Origin: Nitrospirota bacterium
GTDB taxonomy: Bacteria > JACPQY01
DNA length: 42,220 bases
Direction of reading: 5' to 3'
Assembly: GCA_016190245.1 (NCBI GenBank)
Contig: JACPQY010000008.1
Coordinates: forward strand, 109,938 to 152,157
The notes under the pieces are model-generated. The model had not been told where the DNA came from. It saw only the letters and a program-made list of their open reading frames with translations, and made no database searches. The position numbers and the translations under genes are program-made. Of this stretch, positions 35,346 to 42,220 are shown piece after piece. Position 1 is the first letter of the stretch; every line of letters begins with the position of its first letter.

Positions 35346-35996
35346 TCAGTGCTTCTTCGTGATCTCGAGATCGACGAGGCGGGCCTTCTCGGGATCCATC
35401 GCGGCCTTGATGCGGCCGGCGCTGCGCTCCTTCATCCGGAGGAAGATGTCCGCGGCGATCTCCACGGGCATCTCATTCATAATCTTAGCGGCCTCCTCCG
35501 GCGGGGTCTGGTTGTAGATTTTCGCCAGCCTTCTCATGTTCTCGTCCACGATCGTTTCGCGCTGCTGGATCAGGCCCTGGAGTTCGCTCTTGAGGGAGGT
35601 CAACTCCTGCACGCGCTGCTCGATCTCGCTCTTGAGCTGGGTGAGGCGCTCTTCGCGATGCCGCAGTTCTTCGTCTTTCTTGGCGAGCTTCTTCTGCTGG
35701 TCGTCCAGCGCCTTCAGGATATCGGCCGCCCGGATCTCCTCCTCCGGAGGCAGCGCCCGTTTGATGACGAGCTCCTCACGCTCTCGGAGGATTCGAAGGA
35801 GGTCCTCCAAGCTGATCTCCCGCCCCGGCTTGGGGGGCACGGTCCCGACGATCTCGCCGCCGGTTTCGGCGGCCGCCTGGGCGCTGGCATGGGGGGCCCC
35901 GAAGCCGAAGCCGTTGCTCCGGGCATAGAGAAAGAACCCGGAGACCACGATCTTGAGGGCGATGACGGCGACGAGGAGCCGCTCGAGAAGGGTCAT
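35346..35996 (-). CDS. motE: MotE-family flagellar protein
   Basis: 216 residues from ATG 35996 with GGAGGG upstream. An N-terminal membrane helix or uncleaved signal (about 4-25), an acidic linker, a long coiled coil (about 75-150, KKLAKKDEELRHREER), then the MgtE-N/FliG-like helical C-domain: YNQTPPEEAAKIMNEMPVEIAADIFLRMKE and a final KARLVD. In alphaproteobacteria MotE stabilises the periplasmic motor protein MotC. In other proteobacteria this gene commonly follows fliJ, as here. It is expected to face the periplasm at the motor. Confidence 0.85.
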   Translation of the reverse strand: MTLLERLLVAVIALKIVVSGFFLYARSNGFGFGAPHASAQAAAETGGEIVGTVPPKPGREISLEDLLRILREREELVIKRALPPEEEIRAADILKALDDQQKKLAKKDEELRHREERLTQLKSEIEQRVQELTSLKSELQGLIQQRETIVDENMRRLAKIYNQTPPEEAAKIMNEMPVEIAADIFLRMKERSAGRIKAAMDPEKARLVDLEITKKH

Positions 35997-36089
35997 GCGT
36001 CGCCCTCCCCGGCAGGGGTCCGACCGAGGACCGCGCCCGTTCCGGCCATCATCAGACCCATGCAGTCTATACCAAAGGTTGCAGCCGGA

Positions 36090-36548
36090 TCAATGGCGGG
36101 CCGACAACTCATCTTCGCGGTTGTAGGCGATCACGCCGAGCTCGTCCAGCAACCGGTTTTGCCGGACCTCCTCCTCCTTCATGAATTCGAACAGCCGCCG
36201 CTCCTTCAAACGATCGAGCGCCATACGCTCCTTTCTAGCCCGGACGTAGGCGGCGCGTCGCTCGTCCACCACGAGCTTGGTCTTCCGAATCCGCTGGTCC
36301 TGCTCGCGCATCCGCTCGCGCGAGCGGGCCAGGAAATGCTGGAAGAGGAGGGCCAGGTAGGCGGAGGATCCTTTTTGCTGGAGCGTGCCCCACTCTTGCA
36401 GGGCCTCTTCGTGGTGTCGCATGTAGCCAGCCTGCTTGTCGGTCTCGCGTTGGAGGGCATCCGCCGCCTCGCGCAATTCCTTCTGCCGCCGCTCTTCCAC
36501 GCGCACGCGGATCTCGAGCACTTTCTGGAGGCGGAAGCGGAAAGGCAT
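36090..36548 (-). CDS. fliJ: flagellar export protein FliJ
   Basis: 152 residues from ATG 36548. It is almost wholly charged coiled coil, beginning FRFRLQKVLEIRVRVEE as in FliJ, with Arg/Glu/Lys-rich helices to the end. FliJ binds the export ATPase FliI and the gate protein FlhA and escorts chaperones. Length and position after fliI fit. No ribosome-binding site is seen; the gap to fliI holds heptamer repeats. Confidence 0.88.
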   Translation of the reverse strand: MPFRFRLQKVLEIRVRVEERRQKELREAADALQRETDKQAGYMRHHEEALQEWGTLQQKGSSAYLALLFQHFLARSRERMREQDQRIRKTKLVVDERRAAYVRARKERMALDRLKERRLFEFMKEEEVRQNRLLDELGVIAYNREDELSARH

Positions 36549-36556
36549 CTACTCGT

Positions 36557-36580
36557 GAGGCGCGAGGCGCGAGGCGCGAG
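36557..36580. repeat. tandem heptamer GAGGCGC x3.4
   Basis: Three exact copies of GAGGCGC and the first three bases of a fourth, in the fliI-fliJ gap 8 nt upstream of the fliJ start. Confidence 0.85.
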
Positions 36581-36641
36581 CCGAGCGTTGGGATGGGTGG
36601 GCAGTAGGTCCGCAGCCCGGTTCTCGAACGTCCGGCTGCTT

Positions 36642-36669
36642 ACTGTTCACTGTTCACCGTTCACTGTTT
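36642..36669. repeat. tandem heptamer ACTGTTC x4
   Basis: Copies ACTGTTC, ACTGTTC, ACCGTTC, ACTGTTT. The last copy and a half lie inside fliI and include its stop codon. Confidence 0.85.
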
Positions 36670-37983
36670 CGAAAAGATCCGTTTGAGGAGTTCGATACTG
36701 TCGGTGTAGGTGATGTCCGCATCTACCTCCTGCTGGAGGTACTGGTTCACGCGGTCGATGTATGCGAGCGCGGCGTCAATCTTGGGATTGGAGCCGCGCG
36801 CGTAAGCGCCGATGTTGATGAGATCCTCCGCCTCGCGGTAGTCCGAGAGCACGCCGAAGAGGCGTTTGGCGAGCAGCATCTGTTCCCTCGGAACGCAGTC
36901 GATCATCGTCCGGCTTACGCTCTGGAGGACGTCAATCGAAGGGTAGTGGTTGCGGGCCGCGAGGCCGCGTGCGAGGACGATGTGGCCATCCAGGATGGCG
37001 CGGACGGCGTCGCCGATCGGATCGTTCACGTCGTCCTGTTCGACCAGGATGGTAAAGAACCCCGTGATGCTGCCCGGCTTGTCCCACGTGCCCGCGCGCT
37101 CGAGGATCCGCGGGAACATGGAGAACACGCTGGGCGTGTAGCCGCGGGAGGTCGGCGGCTCCCCCACCACCAGACCCACCTCGCGCTGGGCCATGGCAAA
37201 GCGTGTGATGGAATCCAGGAGGAGCAGCACGTCCGCCCCCACCGAGCGGAAATATTCGGCGATGCTCATCGCCGCGAACGCCGCGCGGATGCGGATGAGG
37301 GGCGGCTGATCGGAGGTGGCCACCACGATCACGGAGCGTTTCATGCCTTCCTCGCCCAGGCTCTTGTCGATGAACTCCCGAACCTCGCGGCCCCGTTCGC
37401 CCACGAGGGCGACCACCGACACGTCCGCCTTGGTCTTCCGCGCCATCATGCCGAGCAGCGTGCTCTTGCCCACGCCGGACCCCGCGAAAATCCCCATGCG
37501 CTGGCCCTTCCCGACCGTGAGGAGGCCGTTGATCGCGCGCACGCCCACGTCGAGCGGCTCGCGGATCCGCGCGCGCTTGAGCGGGTTGATGGGCTTGGCG
37601 TAGATCGGCCACTCGGTGTCGGATCGGAAGCTTCCCTTGTCGTCGTACGGCTGCCCAAGCCCGTCGAAGACGCGCCCGAGCATGGCGCGGCCGACGGGGA
37701 CCGTGGCGATTCTGCCCTTGTGGACGATACGCGCGCCCGGCCCCAGCCCCTGGGTGTCGCCGAGCGGCATGAGAATGATTTTCCCTTCGCGGAAGCCGAC
37801 CACCTCGGCTTCGAGCGTGTGCCCCGCCTCAGTGGAGATTTCGCAGAGGCTGCCGATGCTGGAGCCGGGGCCGTGCCCGATGATGGCCAGCCCGGCCACT
37901 TCCGTCACCGTGCCGTTGACGCGGATAGGGTCCGAGCGGTCCGCCGCGCCCAGGTATCGCTCGAGGTTGAGGGAGGGCTGCAT
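36661..37983 (-). CDS. fliI: flagellum-specific export ATPase FliI
   Basis: 440 residues from ATG 37983. F1-beta-like ATPase: Walker A GSGVGKST (168-175), Walker B VLLLLD (252-257), GERGREVREFI, the export-ATPase box SRGYTPSVFSMFPRILERAG, and DDVNDPIGDAVRAILDGH. It hydrolyses ATP at the base of the flagellar type III export gate, with FliH as stator and FliJ as central stalk. Full length. It starts 9 nt after fliH. Confidence 0.96.
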   Translation of the reverse strand: MQPSLNLERYLGAADRSDPIRVNGTVTEVAGLAIIGHGPGSSIGSLCEISTEAGHTLEAEVVGFREGKIILMPLGDTQGLGPGARIVHKGRIATVPVGRAMLGRVFDGLGQPYDDKGSFRSDTEWPIYAKPINPLKRARIREPLDVGVRAINGLLTVGKGQRMGIFAGSGVGKSTLLGMMARKTKADVSVVALVGERGREVREFIDKSLGEEGMKRSVIVVATSDQPPLIRIRAAFAAMSIAEYFRSVGADVLLLLDSITRFAMAQREVGLVVGEPPTSRGYTPSVFSMFPRILERAGTWDKPGSITGFFTILVEQDDVNDPIGDAVRAILDGHIVLARGLAARNHYPSIDVLQSVSRTMIDCVPREQMLLAKRLFGVLSDYREAEDLINIGAYARGSNPKIDAALAYIDRVNQYLQQEVDADITYTDSIELLKRIFSKQ

Positions 37984-37992
37984 GGGGCCGGC

Positions 37993-38799
37993 CTACGAGG
38001 GCCCGAGTCGCGTCGCCTGCTGGATCTCCTTCTCCAGCTCCTGGAGCTGGCTCTCGATGCGGGCGTCGATGTCGCCGAAATTCGTCTCCACCACACAGCC
38101 GCCCGGCTTGAGGGCCGCATCCGCCTGGATGTTGATGGTCTTTATGCCCTCCACCTCGGCCATCAGAGCGGGACGGTAGCGCTGGACGAGTTCGAGGTCC
38201 TGCGGGTTCACGCGGATCACGAGACGGTTCACATCGGCGGCTCTCCGCACCGCCTCGCGGAGGTTCTCGACCACGGGCGAGGCGGCGGCGATCTCGCGCT
38301 TGATGATTTTTTGGGCGATCTTCACGGCGAGGCGATAGAGCTGCTGCTCCGAGGTGTCGCGGATCTCGGTTTCGACTTTCGCGAGACGGCCGATCGCGGC
38401 CTGGAGGGTTTCGAAGAGGGGTTTCGACTCGCCCTTCACCTTCTCGAACCCGGCCGCTTCGCCCTTCTTCACGCCATCGATCCGGCCCAGTTCGAATCCC
38501 TTCTCCCGCGCCATCGCCTGGATGCTTTCCGCTTCTTTCCATGCCTGCGCCAAGATCTTATCCGCCTGCTTCTTGGCCTCGCGCAGGATCAGCTCTGCCG
38601 TGTGCTCGGCCTCCTCTGCGGGCGACGGCGGGGGGGCGGCCTCGTCGGTTGCGTTCCCCTCGCCGGGGCCGTGGGCGGGCCGGAGGACGATCCGTGGGAA
38701 GCGGGCGGGAAGGACCTCGCGATCCGTGTCGAGGGCGGGGGGGGGGAAAAACGAATAGACGGGGACCTGCGCCTCGTCTTCGGCCCGGATCACGCCCAC
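37993..38799 (-). CDS. fliH: flagellar assembly protein FliH
   Basis: 268 residues from GTG 38799, which has GAGGA about 8 nt upstream; a TTG at 38823 would add 8 residues. An N-terminal Pro/Glu-rich segment is followed by a charged coiled coil (AEELILREAKKQADKIL-type), the GxxxG-like stretch EKGFELGRIDGVKKGEAAGFE typical of FliH, and the C-domain LAVKIAQKIIKRE, VVENLREAVRRA, VIRVNPQDLELVQ and GGCVVETNFGDIDARIESQL. FliH is the peripheral stalk and regulator of FliI. A C10 run encodes Pro-Pro-Pro near the N-terminus. Confidence 0.9.
   Translation of the reverse strand: MGVIRAEDEAQVPVYSFFPPPALDTDREVLPARFPRIVLRPAHGPGEGNATDEAAPPPSPAEEAEHTAELILREAKKQADKILAQAWKEAESIQAMAREKGFELGRIDGVKKGEAAGFEKVKGESKPLFETLQAAIGRLAKVETEIRDTSEQQLYRLAVKIAQKIIKREIAAASPVVENLREAVRRAADVNRLVIRVNPQDLELVQRYRPALMAEVEGIKTINIQADAALKPGGCVVETNFGDIDARIESQLQELEKEIQQATRLGPS
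38737..38746. repeat. G10 homopolymer in fliH (C10 in the coding sense)
   Basis: Ten G on the + strand encode Phe-Pro-Pro-Pro at about residues 18-21 of FliH. A one-base slip would truncate FliH and could affect export-ATPase control. Confidence 0.9.
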
Positions 38800-38916
38800 G
38801 GTCTCATCCTCACGCGGCGACAACCGCCAAGGGACACCAGCCTGTCGGTTTCCTCATACCACCATCCTTTGTCTTTCGGGAAGGGAGCCGTGCGCGACGC
38901 AGACGGGTAGCCCGCG

Positions 38917-39912
38917 TCACACCAGGGCCTCGCCGCCCTTCGAGATCGCGATTTTTCCCTCGTCCTGGAGACGCCGTGCCACCTGGATGATCTCGCGCTG
39001 GGCCCGTTCCACGTCGCTCAGACGCATCGGCCCGAGGAGCGAGAGCTCCTCCTTGACCATCTCGGCGGCACGCTTGGACATGTTCCTGAAAATCTTCTCC
39101 TTAAGCTCTTCGGACGCCGTCTTCATGCTCTTGACCAGGTCCTCGCGGTTGACCTCCTTCATCAGGTCCTGCATGCCGCGGTCGTCGATGAACGCGAGGT
39201 CCTCGAAGGTGAACATGTGGTGGCGGATGGACTCGGCCAGTTCGGGGTCTTCTTCCTCGATCTTGGCCAGGATGTCCTCTTCCGCCGCACGGTCCACCTG
39301 GTTGAGCATCTCGGCCACGGCGGGCACGCCGCCCACCTTCGCGCTGGCCAGCGCCCCCGTGCGGAACTCCTCGTGGAGGGCGCGGTCGATCTCCTTCACC
39401 ATGTCCGAGGAGATCCGCTCCAGCTTGGCCACGCGCTTCACGATGTCGCTTTGAAGCTCGGGCGGGAGGCCCGTGAGGACCTCGGCGGCGCGGTTCGCCT
39501 GCATGTTGGCAAGGATCACGGCCACGGTCTGCGGGTGCTCGTTTTTTAGGAAGGTGAGGAGCGTCTTCGAATCGAGCTTGTTGAGGATCGTGAGACGCGC
39601 CTCCTGATCGGCAAAGAACAGGCCTTCCATCAGCTCCGCGGCCTTCTCCTCGCCAAGAGACTTGATCAGCAGGTTGCGGATGTAGTTGTAGTCCGAGCTG
39701 GTGATCTGCCCCTTGCGGACTTCTTCATAGAATTCCCTCGCGACTTTTTCCACGACATCCTGCCGCATCCCCTGGATGGTGGACATCGCGAGCGTCACAT
39801 CCTGCACTTCGGTTTCCTTGAGGTTGCGCAGGATCTGCGCGCTCACGTCGTCGCCCCAGGCGACAAGGAGGAGGGCGATCTTTTCGAGCCCTTTTAGTTC
39901 ACCTGCCGCCAT
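38917..39912 (-). CDS. fliG: flagellar motor switch protein FliG
   Basis: 331 residues from ATG 39912. Three FliG domains: N (1-100, LKGLEKIALLLVAWG), M with the EHPQT motif (125-129), and C with FTFEDLAFIDDRGMQDLMKEV, SEELKEKIFRNMSKRAAEMVKEEL and VERAQREIIQVARRL. FliG forms the rotor ring that contacts the MotA stator. It is the first gene of the operon here; fliF, which usually precedes it, is absent. There is no ribosome-binding site: the perfect -10 TATAAT lies 11 nt before the ATG. Confidence 0.95.
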   Translation of the reverse strand: MAAGELKGLEKIALLLVAWGDDVSAQILRNLKETEVQDVTLAMSTIQGMRQDVVEKVAREFYEEVRKGQITSSDYNYIRNLLIKSLGEEKAAELMEGLFFADQEARLTILNKLDSKTLLTFLKNEHPQTVAVILANMQANRAAEVLTGLPPELQSDIVKRVAKLERISSDMVKEIDRALHEEFRTGALASAKVGGVPAVAEMLNQVDRAAEEDILAKIEEEDPELAESIRHHMFTFEDLAFIDDRGMQDLMKEVNREDLVKSMKTASEELKEKIFRNMSKRAAEMVKEELSLLGPMRLSDVERAQREIIQVARRLQDEGKIAISKGGEALV

Positions 39913-39923
39913 CTGTGAAAACG

Positions 39924-39952
39924 ATTATATAGAGTTTCTACGGCAAATACAA
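39924..39952 (-). promoter_or_regulatory. sigma70 promoter of the flagellar operon
   Basis: On the minus strand a perfect TATAAT (39929-39924) has TTGTAT (39952-39947) 17 nt upstream. Transcription would begin about 5 nt before the fliG ATG. Confidence 0.55.
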
Positions 39953-39963
39953 GCACTTCTTTA
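39937..39963 (-). promoter_or_regulatory. sigma28-like (FliA) promoter element
   Basis: TAAA (39963-39960), 15 nt, then GCCGTAGA (39944-39937) on the minus strand: the TAAA-N15-GCCGATAA pattern with five of eight bases in the second box and exact spacing. It overlaps the sigma70-like promoter. Confidence 0.35.
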
Positions 39964-39990
39964 GAATTCACAAGAATTCAAGAAACTTCA
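39963..39990. repeat. 10-bp-spaced direct repeats upstream of fliG
   Basis: AGAATTCA at 39963-39970 and 39973-39980, with a third weaker copy AGAAACTTCA at 39981-39990. One helical turn apart and just upstream of the promoter, they suit an activator site. Confidence 0.6.
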
Positions 39991-40088
39991 AGTTAGAGGG
40001 GGCTCTCAGGTTCGTCTGCTGGATCTTCTGAAAAGACTTCACGTTCCAACTCTCGCTGCCCGCCAGCCGCGCCTCTCGCCTTCGCGCG

Positions 40089-40116
40089 AGCATAGCACGA
40101 GAACGAATTGGGTCAA
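40089..40116 (-). promoter_or_regulatory. second promoter candidate toward fliG
   Basis: TTGACC (40116-40111), a 16-nt spacer and TATGCT (40094-40089) on the minus strand. It would give a 170-nt leader on fliG. Confidence 0.35.
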
Positions 40117-40313
40117 AGCCAGCCTCCGATATCCGCGTGCTGCGGGAATGCGCACGGAGGGAGAGCCTGCCACCGAAAGATGTTTGCGGGCGATCGGGTA
40201 CCTCGGGACCATTGGCTGCGGCGTCCGCTTGGATTCACGTGGCGCGCCACCTCAAGCGACGTTGCGACTCAAGCTTTCTTCACATGGCATTCCTAAGAAC
40301 AGGTTTCGAAACC

Positions 40314-40401
40314 CTCACCCGGCCTCTCCGCCGGTGGGCGGACGCGGCGGCCACCCTCCCCGCCTGTCCGCCGATTGGCAGGCGGGGAGGGCTGGGGTGA
40401 G
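40314..40401. repeat. large compound hairpin repeat
   Basis: Outer arms CTCACCC (40314-40320) and GGGTGAG (40395-40401). Inside is a TCCGCC-GGTG-GGCGGA hairpin near 40327, and a perfect 13-bp stem (40354-40366 with 40379-40391) around a 12-nt loop. Confidence 0.75.
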
Positions 40402-40451
40402 GGCTTCCCATCTGATGATGACGGTTTTGAAACCGGTTCTCAGGGCTTACC

Positions 40452-40509
40452 GGTAGTCGCGGGCTTCACGCCCGCGTCCGAAGACGCACCCAATAGGGGT
40501 GCGGCTACC
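40452..40509. repeat. three-stem (cloverleaf-like) repeat
   Basis: An outer stem GGTAGTCGC / GCGGCTACC (40452-40460 with 40501-40509, one wobble) closes two inner hairpins: CGCGGGC / GCCCGCG (40458-40464 with 40470-40476) and GCACCC / GGGTGC (40486-40491 with 40497-40502). A related half-element starts at about 25146. Some stems share end bases, so not all can form at once. Confidence 0.65.
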
Positions 40510-40747
40510 CCCGTCAGGAGCAGCTCCAACACACGAGGCGATCAAAGTGCCCCAGGCCCCTCCCCGACCGCCCCGTCGGGTGGGGGCACCGGAAGTCACC
40601 GCCAAGCCCAACGCAGTATCAAAATTGACACTTGCTCATCCGCGACGCCTTTCCGGGGGGTTGTGGATAGGTAGCGGCTCGAATAGACATGTATTCTCAG
40701 TTTGTTGTATCGGCCACCCTTGGCATGAGGGTTGCGCTTACCAAGGC

Positions 40748-41986
40748 GTGGAGCATATCGGGAGGTGGACACGGGTCGTTCAGGCGCTGGGGGTCCTTGT
40801 TTCGTCTGCGACGCTCTTCATGGGGGCGGATGGTAGCTGCGGAGGCGGGGGAGGTGGGGGCGGCGGGGGCCAGCCGCCCGATCCCGGTCACGATCCAGGG
40901 TATTCGCCGGCCTTCAGCAGCACCGAGGTGGCGCCCGGAGTGACGGCCTACGATGTCGTTCGCTACTTTGCCCCCGTGTGGTATCAGGACGTTGATTTCG
41001 GTCCGAACGGGGTGGACGGCAAGGCCGACGTCATCACAAACGTGGACTACGACACCGAGCTGCGCCACAACAACAACTGGAACAACCTGGGCACCTATCA
41101 GGTGTACTCCTATCTCTATGGCGCGCTGGTCGCCACGGACACGCATTACTTCCTCTCCTTCAGCCACTACCACCCGAGGGATTGGGAATACATTTGTACG
41201 GGTCTTTTTACCGAGTGCCACGAGGGCGACATGGAGAGCATCCGCATCATCGTGAAGCGCGATACCACCGGCTACGGGAAGGTCATCCTCGTGGCCACCG
41301 GCGCGCACGGGGAGAAATACTTCTGGTCGAATCCCGGCGACGGCGTGAGCAAGAAGAAGGAAGACCTCAACGGCAAGATTGACTACGAGAGCGATTCGGG
41401 TTCGATCGCCGATGCATTCGATGCGACGCACGCGCACACGCGGATCTATTCGCAGGAGAGAGGGCACGGGCCCATCGCGTGCCGCGCGAACGAGAACGAA
41501 CCGCTCTTCGGCTGGTTCGGGTTTTTCGAGGGTGTCCGCTGCCAAGGCAAGTCGGGCGAGAAAGGTTTCCACCAGGGGAACGGCATCATCTACAAGCACT
41601 ACGAGCAGACGCCCGAGCCGTACTCGAAGGAGCAGGCGCAGCAGAACCTCGTGGTGAACTATGCGATGATCGACTACTTCATTGACCTGTGGCCGCACCG
41701 TTTCAACATGGGTTCCGGTGAGCTGTTCCGCACCTCGGACAGCCTGCTCTACCAGGGCGCGCGCGGGGCGCCGTTCCTGTTTGCGAAGCCCATCGGCGTG
41801 AAGTACGACGGCGCGCAGTTCATCAACGACTCCACCGGCGGCAATGCGGCCTGGGGAGGCGACCTCGGCGGCGGCAAGCCGGGAGATGCATTCTTCGATC
41901 CGGCCTACGAGTTCACGCAGCTCTTCAACTTCGACCACCCTGTCTCGATGAGCTACACCTACAACCCCTACATCTACCCGAACTGA
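40748..41986 (+). CDS. secreted protein with HPRDWE motif, unknown function
   Basis: 412 residues from GTG 40748. The start is uncertain: it has only AAGG before it, but it gives a signal peptide with a lipobox-like ADGSC and then about ten glycines as a linker. The mature domain has YDVVRYFAPVWYQDVDF, NNNWNNLGTYQVYSYLYG, SFSHYHPRDWEYICTG, a following HEGDMESIRI, VATGAHGEKYFW and HRFNMGSGELF. The spaced His/Asp/Glu/Trp set recalls the acidic pocket of Vps62-like and NPP1-like secreted proteins (GHRHDWE in NPP1), but I cannot assign a family. It is transcribed alone, divergent from the flagellar operon. Confidence 0.75.
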   Translation: MEHIGRWTRVVQALGVLVSSATLFMGADGSCGGGGGGGGGGQPPDPGHDPGYSPAFSSTEVAPGVTAYDVVRYFAPVWYQDVDFGPNGVDGKADVITNVDYDTELRHNNNWNNLGTYQVYSYLYGALVATDTHYFLSFSHYHPRDWEYICTGLFTECHEGDMESIRIIVKRDTTGYGKVILVATGAHGEKYFWSNPGDGVSKKKEDLNGKIDYESDSGSIADAFDATHAHTRIYSQERGHGPIACRANENEPLFGWFGFFEGVRCQGKSGEKGFHQGNGIIYKHYEQTPEPYSKEQAQQNLVVNYAMIDYFIDLWPHRFNMGSGELFRTSDSLLYQGARGAPFLFAKPIGVKYDGAQFINDSTGGNAAWGGDLGGGKPGDAFFDPAYEFTQLFNFDHPVSMSYTYNPYIYPN

Positions 41987-42033
41987 TCGCGCGGCCGCCC
42001 GTCGCGTCCCAGCGAGTCGAGGAGTTCGCCGAA

Positions 42034-42086
42034 GGGGAGGGTGCTTGCACCCTCCCTCCCCTCGGGCGGGTCCAAGGATCCGCCCC
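42034..42086. repeat. double-hairpin repeat after the last gene
   Basis: Two adjacent hairpins: GGAGGGTGC / GCACCCTCC (42036-42044 with 42047-42055) and GGGCGGGTCC / GGATCCGCCC (42064-42073 with 42076-42085, one wobble). No T-run follows. The rest of 41987-42220 has no gene that I can support. Confidence 0.7.
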
Positions 42087-42220
42087 TATCTCTGAAAGCG
42101 GCTGCCCTGTCAAGGCACGGTTTTGTGCCCTTTCTTTCTCTTTTTCATCTCTCCTCGTCTTTCCTCCTGAAACTTGCCCGTTTGGAAGCTATTAGACGCG
42201 ACTTCTCAGGGGGGGGTATC

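Larger units (their letters stand above)
39913..40747. other. 835-nt intergenic region: regulatory and repeat-rich
   Basis: This gap lies between the divergent fliG and the 40748 gene. From left to right it holds an AT-rich block with the fliG promoter and 10-bp direct repeats (39915-39990), a second minus-strand promoter candidate (40089-40116), about 190 nt in which I see nothing, a large hairpin repeat (40314-40401), a three-stem repeat (40452-40509) and a lone TTGACA (40625). No open frame here looks like a real gene. Confidence 0.7.

Noticed and set aside
36557-36669. CRISPR array in the fliI-fliJ gap
   Set aside because: The repeats are 7 bp and contiguous, with no spacers and no cas genes.
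36946-38910. 654-codon frame antisense to fliI and fliH
   Set aside because: Runs through two certain genes and has low-complexity Arg/His/Asp composition.

Overview
The window is 42.2 kb of GC-rich Gram-negative DNA. Coding is dominated by secreted proteins: about eleven genes start with a lipoprotein signal peptide. There is also an LpoB/COG3014/LPP20 cluster, a flagellar fliG-fliH-fliI-fliJ-motE block, an alaC-thrC operon and a giant BcrA/HgdC-type activase fused to DUF2229/HgdB-like domains. Together these suggest a diderm, motile, deltaproteobacterial-grade organism (Myxococcota, Bdellovibrionota or Desulfobacterota-like), probably uncultured. This placement is inference from gene families; no rRNA or tRNA is present.

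Layout. 1-5116 (+): the tail of an unidentified gene and three orphan lipoproteins. 5302-8648 (-): an lpoB - COG3014 - LPP20 operon with its own promoter. 8745-13121 (-): a 1458-residue CoA-dehydratase-activase-like protein. 13296-19838: an envelope locus with a coiled-coil membrane protein, an exported protein, a lipoprotein, a 1096-residue protein whose first third resembles the conjugation protein TraU, and a second LPP20 lipoprotein. 20073-25043 (+): a tight operon of alaC, thrC, a stand-alone MshEN (candidate c-di-GMP-binding) protein, a macro-domain protein and tldD. 25297-32353: three more lipoproteins, one of 1442 residues built from beta-sandwich and Cys-x3-Cys repeats. 32414-34028: a small accessory patch (VapBC toxin-antitoxin, a SLOG-fold protein, a DUF7718-like protein) followed by a perfect 14-bp inverted repeat. 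34300-39912 (-): the flagellar operon, ending in a DUF2804 gene. 39913-40747: a long regulatory and repeat-rich gap. 40748-41986 (+): another secreted protein.

Working together. fliG (C-ring rotor), fliH/I/J (export ATPase, stator and chaperone escort) and motE form one flagellar unit, read from a low-GC promoter region with sigma70-like and sigma28-like elements. LpoB, COG3014 and LPP20 probably act together at the outer membrane/peptidoglycan interface. alaC-thrC belongs to amino-acid metabolism but is translationally coupled to a possible second-messenger sensor.

The most unusual signals are the TraU-like domain outside any recognisable conjugation cluster, repeated 10-base G or C tracts inside genes (tldD twice, fliH, the activase), several genes whose -10 box lies only 6-11 nt from the ATG (candidate leaderless mRNAs), and families of GC-rich intergenic palindromes.
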